A stretch of DNA of 49,793 bases from CAZKDV01 sp964551645 (GTDB lineage Bacteria; Bacteroidota; Bacteroidia; Bacteroidales; DTU049). The notes under the pieces are model-generated. The model saw only the letters and a program-made list of their open reading frames with translations. It made no database searches and was not told where the DNA came from. A program made the translations under genes and the position numbers. The stretch spans positions 1 through 49,793 of the forward strand of contig CAZKDV010000005.1 of assembly GCA_964551645.1 (NCBI GenBank). Direction: 5' to 3'. Positions 8,580-16,029 of this stretch are shown here, one piece after another (position 1 is the first letter of the stretch; each line of letters opens with the position of its first letter).

Positions 8580-8792
8580 CGCATTCCAAAAAATTTAGAA
8601 AGAAGCAAAAAAATATTCTATTGGAATGATACGCGTGGTAAAGACCAAGCCAAAGTTTTTGCCGAAAAACAATATGCCGTTTTCGATGGCGAACGCAAAA
8701 AAACAGAAGCCCTACAAGCCGATTTAGAAAACCAAAAAACCATTGAAGCTTTGATTGAAAAAACAAAAAAGAAACTACCAAACAAGCCATAG
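8580..8792 (+). pseudogene. Unassigned C-terminal gene fragment with a frameshift
   Basis: Open frame just right of the RAYT element, reading KNLERSKKIFYWNDTRGKDQ, then AKVFAEKQYAVFDGERKK and a Glu/Lys-rich helical end. No start codon belongs to it. Between 8758 and 8771, in an A-rich run, the reading continues better in another frame into tail copy C, which suggests one frameshift (or a sequencing slip). I do not recognise the family. It does not look like the missing half of RhuM. Confidence 0.4.
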
Positions 8793-8857
8793 AAATTGCT
8801 ATTGAGCAAAATGAAGAAACAGCGATGAAATTCATTGAAAATAATAATTTTAACTAA
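8771..8857 (+). repeat. Tail repeat, copy C
   Basis: Encodes ETTKQAIEIAIEQNEETA and ten more residues before TAA, closely matching copy A (7011-7097). It is the best-preserved relative of copy A and is joined to the fragment before it by a frameshift. Confidence 0.6.
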
Positions 8858-8912
8858 AAATCTGACCAAAATTAAATAATCAAAACACAAGCCCAATATT
8901 AATTATCCGATT

Positions 8913-9854
8913 TTGCAACACACAAACAAGCCATTTAATTCATACACCGACTATTTGAAAAAGATTTTTTCTGGTCGCGTTCAAAAACTTTCAATTCATG
9001 CCGAAATGAGTTGCCCAAATCGTGATGGCACCAAAAGTTTTGGCGGTTGCACATATTGCAATAATCAAGCGTTTGCTCCCTCCTACTGTCATACGGATAT
9101 AGACATAGAACAGCAAATTATTGATGGCATCGAATTTCACAAAAAACGCTATCGCAGGGCACAAAACTTCATTGCTTATTTTCAGTCATACTCCAACACT
9201 TATGACGATATTGATGTTTTGGAAAATAAATTTAGGCAGGCTTTGTCGGTCAAAAATATTATCGGCATCTCAATTGGCACAAGACCAGACTGCATTAGCG
9301 ACGATATTTTGCAATTGTTGTCAAATATTGCGAAAAAATATTTTGTTAGTGTCGAACTCGGCATTGAATCGGTTTATGACAAATCATTGCTCAGAGTGAA
9401 CAGGGCACACACAATGGAAGATACGCTAAATGCTTTGGAAAAATTTTCTAAATACAATATCACCACCGGAGGTCATTTTATTCTCGGACTGCCCGACGAA
9501 TCGGAGGAGGAAATGCTGAATACGGCTACAATTATTTCAAGTTTCGGACTAAAATCAATAAAACTTCATCAGCTTCAAATTCTGAAAAATACAATTATGG
9601 CTGCCGAATTTGCCAATGCTCCCGAAAAATTTAATTTGTTTGAACTTGCTGATTATATTGACTTTATTGTTAGATTTGTTGAGCGACTTTCTCCAGAAAT
9701 TTATATTGACAGATTTGCCGCCGAAGTGCCGCCTCGTTATTTAATTGCACCAGACTGGGGATTGATTAGATATGACCAAGTTCTTAACTTAATTATTAAA
9801 AAATTTGAGGAACGCAAAACTTATCACGGAAAATTGTTTGGCAAAACGACATAG
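8913..9854 (+). CDS. Radical SAM protein, TIGR01212/YhcC family
   Basis: 313 aa. The [4Fe-4S] cysteines are C34, C46 and C49 in CPNRDGTKSFGGCTYC, a CX11CXXC spacing typical of this family, followed by NNQAFAPSYC. Further family marks are GISIGTRPDC and YFVSVELGIES. The start is a TTG. The frame is closed by a TAA 33 bases upstream and contains no ATG until residue 32, and homologues begin about where this TTG does, so it is preferred. The reaction is not established for the family. It converges with the next gene across only 4 bases. Confidence 0.88.
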   Translation: MQHTNKPFNSYTDYLKKIFSGRVQKLSIHAEMSCPNRDGTKSFGGCTYCNNQAFAPSYCHTDIDIEQQIIDGIEFHKKRYRRAQNFIAYFQSYSNTYDDIDVLENKFRQALSVKNIIGISIGTRPDCISDDILQLLSNIAKKYFVSVELGIESVYDKSLLRVNRAHTMEDTLNALEKFSKYNITTGGHFILGLPDESEEEMLNTATIISSFGLKSIKLHQLQILKNTIMAAEFANAPEKFNLFELADYIDFIVRFVERLSPEIYIDRFAAEVPPRYLIAPDWGLIRYDQVLNLIIKKFEERKTYHGKLFGKTT

Positions 9855-9858
9855 CTTA

Positions 9859-10611
9859 TTACACTTGATTTATATGCAGTTTGCGCAATTTTTTATATTT
9901 CAGATAAACGGCTTTTGCAGAAATTCGGCAAATCACAAAACCTGTTTTTCCGTCAAGAAAACCAAGTTTTAACACATAATCTTTGAAAAACTTAAAAGCA
10001 GGGGCAAAAAGCAATTTTAACGGGCTGCTTTGCTTGCCATCATCAAACATTTGTTGTGCGTGCAAGTCGGAATACTTTTCAATTCGCATATAGTGTTGTG
10101 CCACAGAATGATATGAATAATGCAATAAATCTCCTTTTAATTGAGTACTTGGCACATTTTCGTCCAATTCAAGTGTTTCATGTACATAATCGCCTTTCCA
10201 TTTTGCTTTGTTTTTCGGAAAAACTCTCACTTTTGCATCGGGATACCAGCCACAATGCCTAACCCATTTTCCTACATAATTTGTCAAGCGATTAAAGCTA
10301 TACGCACCTTTCAATTCGTTTTTAACATTTAAAATTGACTGTTTCAATTTGTCTGAAACAATTTCATCAGCATCAAGTGAAATAATATAATCGGCATTTG
10401 CGAGAGAATTGCCATAGTTTTTGGCATTTGAAAAGCCTTTCCATTCTTTTTGATAAAATCTAAGTCCAAATTTAAGACATATATCTTGCGTTTTATCTTC
10501 GGAAAATGAATCTACAACTATAATTTCATCAGCAATATCAAGCAAAGATTTCAAGCACCTTTCGATGTTTGCCTCCTCGTTGAATGTAATGATTACTGCT
10601 GATAGTTTCAT
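9859..10611 (-). CDS. Glycosyltransferase family 2 (WaaE/LgtF-like)
   Basis: 250 aa, the normal size for WaaE-type enzymes. A GT-A fold start is seen in LSAVIITFNEEANIERCLKS, with VVDSFSEDKT next and the metal-binding D-A-D at 80-82 in ISLDADEI. The downstream WYPDAKVRVF and VHETLE segments are typical of the KdtX/WaaE group, which adds glucose or similar sugars to lipopolysaccharide core. The acceptor is inferred only. It is the last gene of the six-gene minus-strand unit, 13 bases after the carboxypeptidase. Confidence 0.85.
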   Translation of the reverse strand: MKLSAVIITFNEEANIERCLKSLLDIADEIIVVDSFSEDKTQDICLKFGLRFYQKEWKGFSNAKNYGNSLANADYIISLDADEIVSDKLKQSILNVKNELKGAYSFNRLTNYVGKWVRHCGWYPDAKVRVFPKNKAKWKGDYVHETLELDENVPSTQLKGDLLHYSYHSVAQHYMRIEKYSDLHAQQMFDDGKQSSPLKLLFAPAFKFFKDYVLKLGFLDGKTGFVICRISAKAVYLKYKKLRKLHINQV

Positions 10612-10624
10612 AATTCAATTGAAA

Positions 10625-13600
10625 TTAAATTTTTACAAATCTAAGAAAATGATTAGAATCAAGCAAACGAATCCTCATAAAATACACACCTTTTGGCATA
10701 TTGCAAGTTTCAAACTGAAAATGTGTATCATTAATTTCAAAAGCAGAAATCACTTTGCCATAAAAATCAATTATTTCAATTTCCTTAATGTATAATGATG
10801 ATTCGATATTTACAAAAGCGTTTGCAGGATTGGGAGCAATAGAAATTTGTGTTTTGAGCAAAAACTTGTCTGTTGCAGTAAATGCAATAGTTTCGCTATA
10901 TGTGTCAAATCCGCAAGCATTTGATTGGTTTAGAGTTATATTGTAAGAATTGGCATTTTCATAAATATGTGTGGGATTAATTTCTGTGGAAATACTACCA
11001 TCGCCAAAATCCCAAAAATAATAACCTCCGCCCACTGATAAATTGGTAAAATGTACGCTTAAATCGTTTATTTCATAAGAAAATTTTGGGCTTGGTTCGG
11101 CAAAAACATCAACTATTAAGGGTATTTTCGGACTTTCGCAGTAATTGCTCTCAGAGATAATCCAATCGTAAAAATAGTAGTAATAACGCAAATCATTAGC
11201 AGTATTTGAATGAATTGAAATCAAATTATCTATATCATAGGGATATGGCAAAGTTGGAGCTGTTTGTCCTCCGTCTCTCCATAAAGTTGTACTACCTTCA
11301 GCAATCAATTTCAAATTATTTTTTGCCGGAATTAAAAACTGCAATTCTACCCTACTCTCTCCCGCAGGAACAAACACATTTACAGACGACAAAATGCCAT
11401 TATCAACATCAATTAGAGCAATTGTCTTGTTTCCTGCATTTTTTGCGTAAATCTTAACGGATTCCAGCAAAACTTCCTTTTCGCAATTAAAGATTAAGCC
11501 ATGAGTATTTGCCAAAAAGCTTCCATTTGCCGTTGCTTCCATTTGCCCAGCATGAAATATATCGCTTTTTTCAACTTGCAAATTATATAGAAAATAATAC
11601 AATGCAAGCGATTCTTCAGTTGATGTGCTTGAAGTTATTGACATAATGCCATCTTCAAAAAAAGGATAAGCCGTGAAGCCGAAATTATTATAAATTAGAT
11701 TTTCAGCATTAACACAAATTAGTTTATAATTATTCCCAACTGGCACATCAAAAAGCAATTCGACAGTATTTTTGCCTTTCGATAAAAATAATGTTTCAGT
11801 GCTTGACACAAGTGTATTATTTTCGTCTTTCAACTGCACAATAGTTGTAGTTTCGGCATCTGCATAAATATCAAGCGTCAATAATTTTATGTTTGCATAA
11901 ACGCCAAAAACAAGACCGTGATTGTTTAATTCTTCATTTGCAACTTTATTAGACCCGATAGTGTCTTGCTTTCCAATAAAAAACAAATTGTCTTTTACGG
12001 CTGACACCAAAAACACACTTGTTTCATTCAAAACGGGAGTTTGATAAGCACTTCCGACATGCAATAAGTTATTTCCCATTGCATCCCACCAATGCACAAT
12101 ATTATTTGACAATGCACTAAGATTAGCACTTGTGTTATTGCAAATTTCAACATCTTCGACCATAGGAGGCGATAGCACATTAATTTTTACGATATTTTCT
12201 TTAACTATCAAATCTTCTCCTGCACAATTTTTCACAAGCAATGAAACTGTATATACTCCACTATTTTTATATTGGTGAGTTGGTTCAAACTCAGTTGAAT
12301 AGCTTAAATCTCCAAAATCCCAATAAAATTCGGAACTAATTGAAGCATCAGAAGTATTTTTGAAAACGGCAGTGCCATTGCAAATATCCATTGAGCCAAG
12401 TTCAAAATTAGCATAAGGAATATCGGGAATCATTTCTATATTTTTGTATATAGTTTGTTTATCCCCAATTTTTATTTTTTCAATAATTACATCTTGATAA
12501 CCCTCTGCACTCACTTTCATATTGTATGTGCCAGCTTTGAGTGGTCTGTGAAAATTTCCAATCGGCAAAAATGAGTAAACATGACTATTATCCAAATCAT
12601 GCCCAATAAGTTCAATTTTAGCCTTAATTGCCTGTCCCGTGCAAGCATCTGTAACAATTCCTCTTATGCCATAAAGCACCTGTTCCATATAATTTAGCAT
12701 TGAGCGATAATTCCACTCCCAAAAATAAGGCAATTCGCTTGAAGGAGGATTTTTTTCATCAGAAATTTCAATTGTTACTTCTCGACAATTATGATAATAG
12801 TTCATATAATCTTGTCTGCCTCCATAAATCACATACCACTTGCCACCGCATGTAAGTCCGGGAATTGTGCTACCATTAATAAGTTCGTCAAAATATCCAC
12901 TCGGACTGTAAAATTGGGCAGTATCTGCATATTCTTTCCCAATATACTGCCACCACAATCTGTCGGCATGATTGTCCGTATCGTTTCCGTCCCAAGGATA
13001 ATTCACCAGCTCAATACCTCCATGAAAGTTAGCACTCATCACAAATTTTCTTTTATTGGTATAATCCATAAATGCTTTTGTTTCTGTCTGCCATGCTCCG
13101 CTCGGATATTGTCCACCGATAAAATCAGGAAAATTTCTATTCAAATCAATCATATTTGCATTATATCTGATAGAACCCGCAACTGTATGATTTCCGCTAT
13201 AATAAGTTCCATCAGGATTTGCATTAGGATTTATAAAAATTTTGATATTGTCAAGCATATAAGTCAATCGCTCATTTTTACCATAACTATTTAGTAATGT
13301 GTCAATTAGCCTTAACATTAACACAAAGCCAATAGTTTCATCTCCGTGTATAGTTGAAGTGTAAAAAAATTCGGGTTTATCTTCCAAAACTCCCGGATTA
13401 TTCGATATTTCCAGAGATAGCAACAAGCGATTGTTTGTAGAAAATCCAATTGTATCTAAACGACAAAGGTGTGGAAAATCGCTAACAAATTTTTGCATTA
13501 ACTGCACATAAGCATTGTAAGTTGGATATGTATCCCAAGATTGTGTGTTTTTTTGGGTATAATCATCTTGCATTATCCAATTTTCATGCGAATAAATGTC

Positions 13601-13873
13601 CAAAGCCGTCAACTCTAACTGATAATCAATATGAAAACTGCAAAATTGTTGGAATTGTTTTTTATGGGCAACTGCATAAACTCGTTCATCTTGCACTTTA
13701 TCAATGCTGATAATTTGAGTTAATTCTTGCATTAAAGAATCAGTTTGCAAAGGGAAAGAAAAGGACAATTGCACCCTATTTTTGAATAAATCAGAAACAT
13801 CTTGTGCTTTTGCATAAACATTAAAAAATAATATGAATATGATGATGCTACATACTATCTGTTTGCTTTTCAT
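10625..13873 (-). CDS. Secreted M14 zinc carboxypeptidase with PKD domains and T9SS type A tail
   Basis: 1082 aa. A signal peptide (1-23) is followed by an N-terminal pro-like region and an M14 catalytic domain at about 115-400. Zinc ligands are H176 and E179 (HGDE) and H284 (NFHGG). The substrate-binding DLNRNFPD lies at 243-250 and the catalytic Glu is E369 in REVTIEIS. A carboxypeptidase-regulatory-like beta domain follows (about 405-480). There are two PKD domains with FYWDFGD and YFWDFGDGS. The last ~75 residues form a T9SS type A sorting domain (AFVNIESSL, then MPKGVYFMRI). It starts 1 base after dapA ends. Probably a cell-surface or released peptidase. Confidence 0.92.
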   Translation of the reverse strand: MKSKQIVCSIIIFILFFNVYAKAQDVSDLFKNRVQLSFSFPLQTDSLMQELTQIISIDKVQDERVYAVAHKKQFQQFCSFHIDYQLELTALDIYSHENWIMQDDYTQKNTQSWDTYPTYNAYVQLMQKFVSDFPHLCRLDTIGFSTNNRLLLSLEISNNPGVLEDKPEFFYTSTIHGDETIGFVLMLRLIDTLLNSYGKNERLTYMLDNIKIFINPNANPDGTYYSGNHTVAGSIRYNANMIDLNRNFPDFIGGQYPSGAWQTETKAFMDYTNKRKFVMSANFHGGIELVNYPWDGNDTDNHADRLWWQYIGKEYADTAQFYSPSGYFDELINGSTIPGLTCGGKWYVIYGGRQDYMNYYHNCREVTIEISDEKNPPSSELPYFWEWNYRSMLNYMEQVLYGIRGIVTDACTGQAIKAKIELIGHDLDNSHVYSFLPIGNFHRPLKAGTYNMKVSAEGYQDVIIEKIKIGDKQTIYKNIEMIPDIPYANFELGSMDICNGTAVFKNTSDASISSEFYWDFGDLSYSTEFEPTHQYKNSGVYTVSLLVKNCAGEDLIVKENIVKINVLSPPMVEDVEICNNTSANLSALSNNIVHWWDAMGNNLLHVGSAYQTPVLNETSVFLVSAVKDNLFFIGKQDTIGSNKVANEELNNHGLVFGVYANIKLLTLDIYADAETTTIVQLKDENNTLVSSTETLFLSKGKNTVELLFDVPVGNNYKLICVNAENLIYNNFGFTAYPFFEDGIMSITSSTSTEESLALYYFLYNLQVEKSDIFHAGQMEATANGSFLANTHGLIFNCEKEVLLESVKIYAKNAGNKTIALIDVDNGILSSVNVFVPAGESRVELQFLIPAKNNLKLIAEGSTTLWRDGGQTAPTLPYPYDIDNLISIHSNTANDLRYYYYFYDWIISESNYCESPKIPLIVDVFAEPSPKFSYEINDLSVHFTNLSVGGGYYFWDFGDGSISTEINPTHIYENANSYNITLNQSNACGFDTYSETIAFTATDKFLLKTQISIAPNPANAFVNIESSLYIKEIEIIDFYGKVISAFEINDTHFQFETCNMPKGVYFMRIRLLDSNHFLRFVKI

Positions 13874-13874
13874 T

Positions 13875-14774
13875 TTACTTGCTTAAATCTTGTAAGCGTT
13901 TAGTTTCGGTTTTAATTTTCTCAAACAAAACATCATTAACTCCGAACACAGGTAATCTAAACTTATATTCACATAATCCGAGTGTATTAACTGCAACTTT
14001 AATTCCGGCAGGATTTCCAGATTGCAAAAGGGTGTGCATCAATGGCAGCAATTTATAATGTTCGCATCTTGCTTTTTCATAATCATTTTTCAAAGCATAC
14101 TGAACCATATCTGAAAACTCTTTCGGAAAAGCATTTGAAATAACTGAAATTGCACCAACAGCCCCCAACGATATAAACGGAATTGCAAGAGCGTCATCGC
14201 CGGCTATCACCAATAAATCTTTCGGTTTTTGACTAATTAATTCCATTACATGGTCTAAATTGTCGGTTGCTTCTTTTATTGCAATTATATTTTTAAATTC
14301 TTTAGTTAGTCTAATAGTTGTTGCCGGAGCAATGTTGATAACTGTTCGACCGGGTACATTATATAAAATTATCGGAAGTGGAGAAACTTTGCAAACTTCA
14401 GAGTAATGTGCATATAAACCGTCTTGATTTGGTTTGTTATAATATGGAGAAACAGATAATATTGCATCAAATCCCTTAAAGTCAAAATTAGAGATTTCGT
14501 TCACTAATTCAATAGTATTATTGCCTCCGAATCCAATTACTAAAGGAACTCTTGCTGCAACATAATCGGCAACCTTAGTGGCAACTTCTTGCTTTTCTTT
14601 ATATGAAATTGTAGGCGATTCGCCGGTAGTTCCAAACAGCACTATATAATTAATGCCACCGCCAATTACATGGTCAATTTGTTTGTATAATGAATTAATA
14701 TCTATTTCATTGTTTGCCTTAAATGGAGTTGTAATAGCAACTCCTGTGCCTATAAATTTCGTTCTATCGCTCAT
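13875..14774 (-). CDS. dapA: 4-hydroxy-tetrahydrodipicolinate synthase
   Basis: Condenses pyruvate with aspartate semialdehyde in lysine/diaminopimelate synthesis. The Schiff-base Lys is in IAIKEATDN, the Tyr and Arg of the site are in LYNVPGRT, and the GTTGESPT loop and SPYYNKP carry the remaining active-site residues. About 299 aa, normal length. The start at 14774 is preferred over an ATG six bases upstream because it forms an ATGA overlap with the preceding stop, a sign of translational coupling. All catalytic residues are present. Confidence 0.96.
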   Translation of the reverse strand: MSDRTKFIGTGVAITTPFKANNEIDINSLYKQIDHVIGGGINYIVLFGTTGESPTISYKEKQEVATKVADYVAARVPLVIGFGGNNTIELVNEISNFDFKGFDAILSVSPYYNKPNQDGLYAHYSEVCKVSPLPIILYNVPGRTVINIAPATTIRLTKEFKNIIAIKEATDNLDHVMELISQKPKDLLVIAGDDALAIPFISLGAVGAISVISNAFPKEFSDMVQYALKNDYEKARCEHYKLLPLMHTLLQSGNPAGIKVAVNTLGLCEYKFRLPVFGVNDVLFEKIKTETKRLQDLSK

Positions 14775-15328
14775 AAACATTCGTTTTTTTCGTTTGTAAA
14801 CATATCAAGATACAGCTTGAATTCATTAAAGAATTTTTTATATGTAAAAGTTCTATCTGCAATAACAAAGTCAAATATTTTATTGTTTGATTGCACAGAA
14901 GTTACTTTAAGTTTTGCCATAGATAATGATGCAATATATTGCAGAGGTTTTATTTCTTCAGTAGTAAAATCAATTAAAACATCAAAATTTTCCAATATCA
15001 CCTCTTCAACAAATTGCACTTTTGGAATGCCGGTAAAATGTATATTTTTCGATGTAATAAAATCCCAAGATAATTTTGTTAAACAATAATGTGGTGCATG
15101 TTTCCAAGGGACATATCCTATTGTTCTCACTATCTTATTGGCATCTTTTAAATCATTAACAATGCTATGTATAAGCTGATAGTTTTCTTCAGTTGAAGCA
15201 TCAAATAATAACAAAAACGATTTTACATTTTTAAACGGTTTCAATTCTTTTTGCCTGATATTATCAACAACAACTTGTTTTTTTTTAATTTGCTTGTTAT
15301 ATAAATAGTTGGCAATTTGCTTGAACAT
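14771..15328 (-). CDS. DUF6913-like Bacteroidota protein
   Basis: 185 aa, no signal peptide or membrane segment. It opens with a basic helix rich in Lys, followed by an alternating alpha/beta pattern: VKSFLLLFDASTEENYQLIH, then IVRTIGYVPWKHAP, then FDVLIDFTTEE and IASLSMAKLKV. This matches my memory of the DUF6913 family found next to dapA in Bacteroidota. Function is unknown. The 4-base overlap with dapA suggests coordinated translation. Confidence 0.7.
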   Translation of the reverse strand: MFKQIANYLYNKQIKKKQVVVDNIRQKELKPFKNVKSFLLLFDASTEENYQLIHSIVNDLKDANKIVRTIGYVPWKHAPHYCLTKLSWDFITSKNIHFTGIPKVQFVEEVILENFDVLIDFTTEEIKPLQYIASLSMAKLKVTSVQSNNKIFDFVIADRTFTYKKFFNEFKLYLDMFTNEKNECL

Positions 15329-15352
15329 AATATCAAAAAATCAGGTGTAAAA

Positions 15353-16027
15353 TTAATCTTTTTTATTTTTATCGTGCAATGTCGCAATAATAGTTTCCAA
15401 TCCTTTCACTTTATCTCCAATTTTAACTTTAACCGAAGCACTAAGCGGGAGCAATAAGTCAACTCTGCTGCCAAACTTAATAAATCCCAATTCATCACCA
15501 GCTTTCACACGACTTCCTTTCGACTGAAAACCCACAATGCGTCTTGCAATAAAACCTGCAATTTGCTTTACAATAAGCTTATGCCCACACTCGCTCTCTA
15601 TCATGGTGCAAAGCATTTCGTTTTCCATTGACGATTTAGGGTTCTTTGCTACAAGATATTTTCCTTTCAAATATTTAATATCTGTAATCATTCCATTAAT
15701 CGGAAGCCAATTCAAATGAATATTAAATGGAGACATAAAAACAGATACTTGTATATATTTTTCTATTTCAAAAGTAGAATCATAAACATCTTCAACAGCC
15801 ACAACAACGCCGTCTGCTGCAGAATAAACAACATTGTTTTGTGTATTTTTAATTGCCCGATTAGGATACCTAAAAAAACGGATTATTAAAAACAAATTGA
15901 GCAAACCAATAACAAATAAAAGTAAAAATAGGTAAAATGGAAAAATTGCATAAAACAAAATTCCTAAAAGTATCAAAACTATAAAGGAAAGTAAAATTAT
16001 GCGATTCCCACAATGATGTATCTTCAT
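15353..16027 (-). CDS. psd: Phosphatidylserine decarboxylase family protein
   Basis: 224 aa. Two hydrophobic segments (about 8-50) anchor it in the membrane. The decarboxylase core shows SAADGVV (69-75), the FMSPFNIHLNW stretch (97-107) and the maturation site at GFIKFGSRVD (181-190). There, self-cleavage between G186 and S187 would create the pyruvoyl group. The product makes phosphatidylethanolamine. The short class II-like form with an FGS rather than LGST site is usual in Bacteroidota. It begins 2 bases after the preceding gene stops. Confidence 0.92.
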   Translation of the reverse strand: MKIHHCGNRIILLSFIVLILLGILFYAIFPFYLFLLLFVIGLLNLFLIIRFFRYPNRAIKNTQNNVVYSAADGVVVAVEDVYDSTFEIEKYIQVSVFMSPFNIHLNWLPINGMITDIKYLKGKYLVAKNPKSSMENEMLCTMIESECGHKLIVKQIAGFIARRIVGFQSKGSRVKAGDELGFIKFGSRVDLLLPLSASVKVKIGDKVKGLETIIATLHDKNKKD

Positions 16028-16029
16028 TT

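Larger units (their letters stand above)
7957..8582 (+). mobile_element. RAYT-type element: Y1 transposase flanked by paired REP-like hairpins
   Basis: A single transposase gene (8045-8506) lies between two pairs of hairpins, at 7959-7976 and 8009-8028 on the left and at 8509-8530 and 8562-8579 on the right. The right-hand hairpins have the reverse-complement loop (TAAC for GTTA), so the ends are inverted. Each end also carries TCGCTyGGTAAA between its two hairpins, read outside-in. This is the layout of REP-associated tyrosine transposases with their own REP doublets. Exact ends are not certain because no target-site duplication is expected for Y1 enzymes. Confidence 0.8.

Noticed and set aside
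12791..13294. 167-codon plus-strand ORF opposite the carboxypeptidase
   Set aside because: Lies over the M14 catalytic region and has a Ser/Ile-rich shadow composition.
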